Made by a program: the position numbers and the translations under genes
In this document: positions 14,329-15,144 of the stretch, piece after piece
Layout: each line of letters opens with the position of its first letter
Position numbering within the stretch: position 1 is the first letter of the stretch
From: Myxococcota bacterium
Lineage (GTDB): Bacteria; Myxococcota_C; UBA6777
DNA length: 15,144 nt
NCBI GenBank assembly: GCA_023150835.1
Contig: JAKLKB010000152.1
Coordinates: 1 to 15,144, forward strand
Reading direction: 5' to 3'
Notes under the pieces: model-generated
The model's database searches: none
What the model was told of the DNA's origin: nothing
The model's input: only the letters and a program-made list of their open reading frames with translations

Positions 14329-14921
14329 TCGCCGAGCGCTTTTATGCGATGCGCCACGGCGCAAGCGAAGCCAACCTTGCAGGGAAAGTGCAAGGCATCG
14401 AAGATATCCCGCTGGCGGTACGCGGAGAGCGCGAAGCGTTGGCCTCTGCCAAAGCCCTCGAAGCAGCGGGGATTACACACATCTACGCATCCCCGCTTCA
14501 GCGGGCCTTTCGGACTGCCGAGATCGTCGCGCAGCATCTGGGCCTTTCGGTCCGCTCGCTCGACGGATTGCGCGCTCGAAACCTCGGGACATGGGCCTTG
14601 AAACCCAGCAGCGAGATCAAAGCCGCGTGGGCGGATCACCAACATCCTTTTCGCAGCGATCCGCACTTTGCTCCGCCGGGCGGCGAGAGCCTTTACGACA
14701 GCGAGCAACGGCTTTGGCAAGCCGTCGATCCGATCCTTGCTGAACCTGCGAGAATCCCGCTGTTTGTGACACATCTCGTCGCCACAGGCGCGCTTGTCCA
14801 ACGCTTCTTTGGGCAACGTCCCGCTTTTCATAACGCCGAGGTCTGGGTGCTCTTTCCTCAACAACGTTCTGCGCGCTTGTTCTTCCGCCCCGAGGGAGAT
14901 CTGCTCATGGGCAACGAATAA
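14325..14921 (+). CDS. Histidine phosphatase superfamily protein
   Basis: 198 residues, phosphoglycerate-mutase-like branch 1 fold. The RHG motif is at Arg10-His11-Gly12 (AMRHGASEAN) with the phospho-accepting His11. YASPLQRAFRTAEIV carries the second phosphate-binding Arg60, and VTHLVATGAL carries His150. The segment that normally reads LxExxxGxWEG is LRARNLGTWAL (82-92), so the usual acidic proton donor seems replaced by Ala84; activity may rely on another acid or be altered. Substrate cannot be told: cobalamin phosphatase (CobC), sugar phosphatase and SixA-like roles are all possible. The ATG overlaps the carboxypeptidase stop (ATGA) and has a strong AAAGGAGG five bases upstream, so the two genes form an operon. 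Confidence 0.9.
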   Translation: MIAERFYAMRHGASEANLAGKVQGIEDIPLAVRGEREALASAKALEAAGITHIYASPLQRAFRTAEIVAQHLGLSVRSLDGLRARNLGTWALKPSSEIKAAWADHQHPFRSDPHFAPPGGESLYDSEQRLWQAVDPILAEPARIPLFVTHLVATGALVQRFFGQRPAFHNAEVWVLFPQQRSARLFFRPEGDLLMGNE

Positions 14922-14960
14922 GAGGGGGTTTTGTATGCCGCCCCCCATCGAAAAACGATC

Positions 14961-15019
14961 GACGAGATCCGCCCGTTGAGTTATCGTAAAGAGGTAGGGG
15001 CAGCCCCCATAGGCGTTAG
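14961..15019 (+). repeat. Dispersed palindromic repeat, copy E (shortened)
   Basis: The left half matches copy D in detail: GACGAGATCCGCCC (14961-14974), TTATCGTAAAGAG, then GTAGGGGCAGCCCCC from 14994. The second hairpin arm is missing, and the element goes straight to ATAGGCGTTAG, ending at 15019. It lies about 40 bases after the phosphatase stop codon, in the 223-base non-coding end of the window. Confidence 0.7.
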
Positions 15020-15083
15020 GTTAAGGTGAAAACCTCGTAGAGTCGGTCTTGATCGCCTTTTCTTTTGTTCTCCCCCCCTCAAT

Positions 15084-15101
15084 CCCCCCGTGAACGGGGG
15101 G
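15084..15101. repeat. GC-rich perfect palindrome
   Basis: CCCCCCGTGAACGGGGGG: eight-base arms around a two-base centre, preceded by another C-run (15072-15078) in a pyrimidine tract. On neither strand is it followed by a clear T-run, so a standard intrinsic terminator is not supported, although it could end transcription of the phosphatase operon. The form suggests a REP-like dispersed element. Only one copy is in the window. Confidence 0.6.
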
Positions 15102-15144
15102 AAGTTGGAACGGGCAGCGTCTGCATTTCGTGCATACAGCGTGC

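Overview
The window holds a complete tryptophan biosynthesis operon, a putative envelope-signalling cluster of two Ser/Thr protein kinases plus an amidase-like membrane protein, a cysteine-rich exported protein, and a divergent pair encoding an LD-carboxypeptidase and a histidine phosphatase. Eukaryote-type kinases with zinc-ribbon, FHA-like and PEGA-like domains, together with a Cys-rich exported protein, suggest a Gram-negative bacterium of the Myxococcota / former Deltaproteobacteria type. That placement is an inference from gene style, not from a marker gene. Non-ATG starts are common, and GATC is strongly over-represented.

Region by region: 1-276 is non-coding and carries two copies of a dispersed palindromic repeat. 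From 277 to 6977 on the minus strand lies trpE-trpG-trpD-trpC-trpF-trpB-trpA, every enzyme a separate full-length polypeptide with its catalytic residues visible. Genes overlap or nearly touch except at two places: a 24-codon mini-ORF bridges trpG and trpD, and a repeat copy fills the trpC-trpF gap. From 6978 to 7222 lies the trp control region, with a candidate promoter, an internal palindrome and another repeat copy.

From 7223 to 11897, also minus, three genes are transcribed kinase 1, kinase 2, amidase-like protein. The last has an N-terminal cytoplasmic domain, one membrane span, a PEGA-like domain and an Amidase_3-like domain that appears to have lost most zinc-binding and catalytic residues. 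From 11898 to 12161 is non-coding with a 27-bp tandem repeat. At 12162-12917 (minus) is a Cys-rich exported protein. At 13162-14921 (plus) an S66 LD-carboxypeptidase with a hexapeptide-repeat tail overlaps a histidine phosphatase by ATGA. From 14922 to the end is non-coding with another repeat copy and a GC-rich perfect palindrome.

The seven trp genes convert chorismate to tryptophan. The neighbouring kinase cluster and the LD-carboxypeptidase share a cell-wall theme: a kinase-linked membrane protein with an apparently inactive peptidoglycan-amidase fold could be a muropeptide sensor, while the LD-carboxypeptidase would act in murein peptide recycling. The least explained items are the five-copy MITE-like repeat, the trpG-trpD mini-ORF and the kinase/pseudo-amidase operon.
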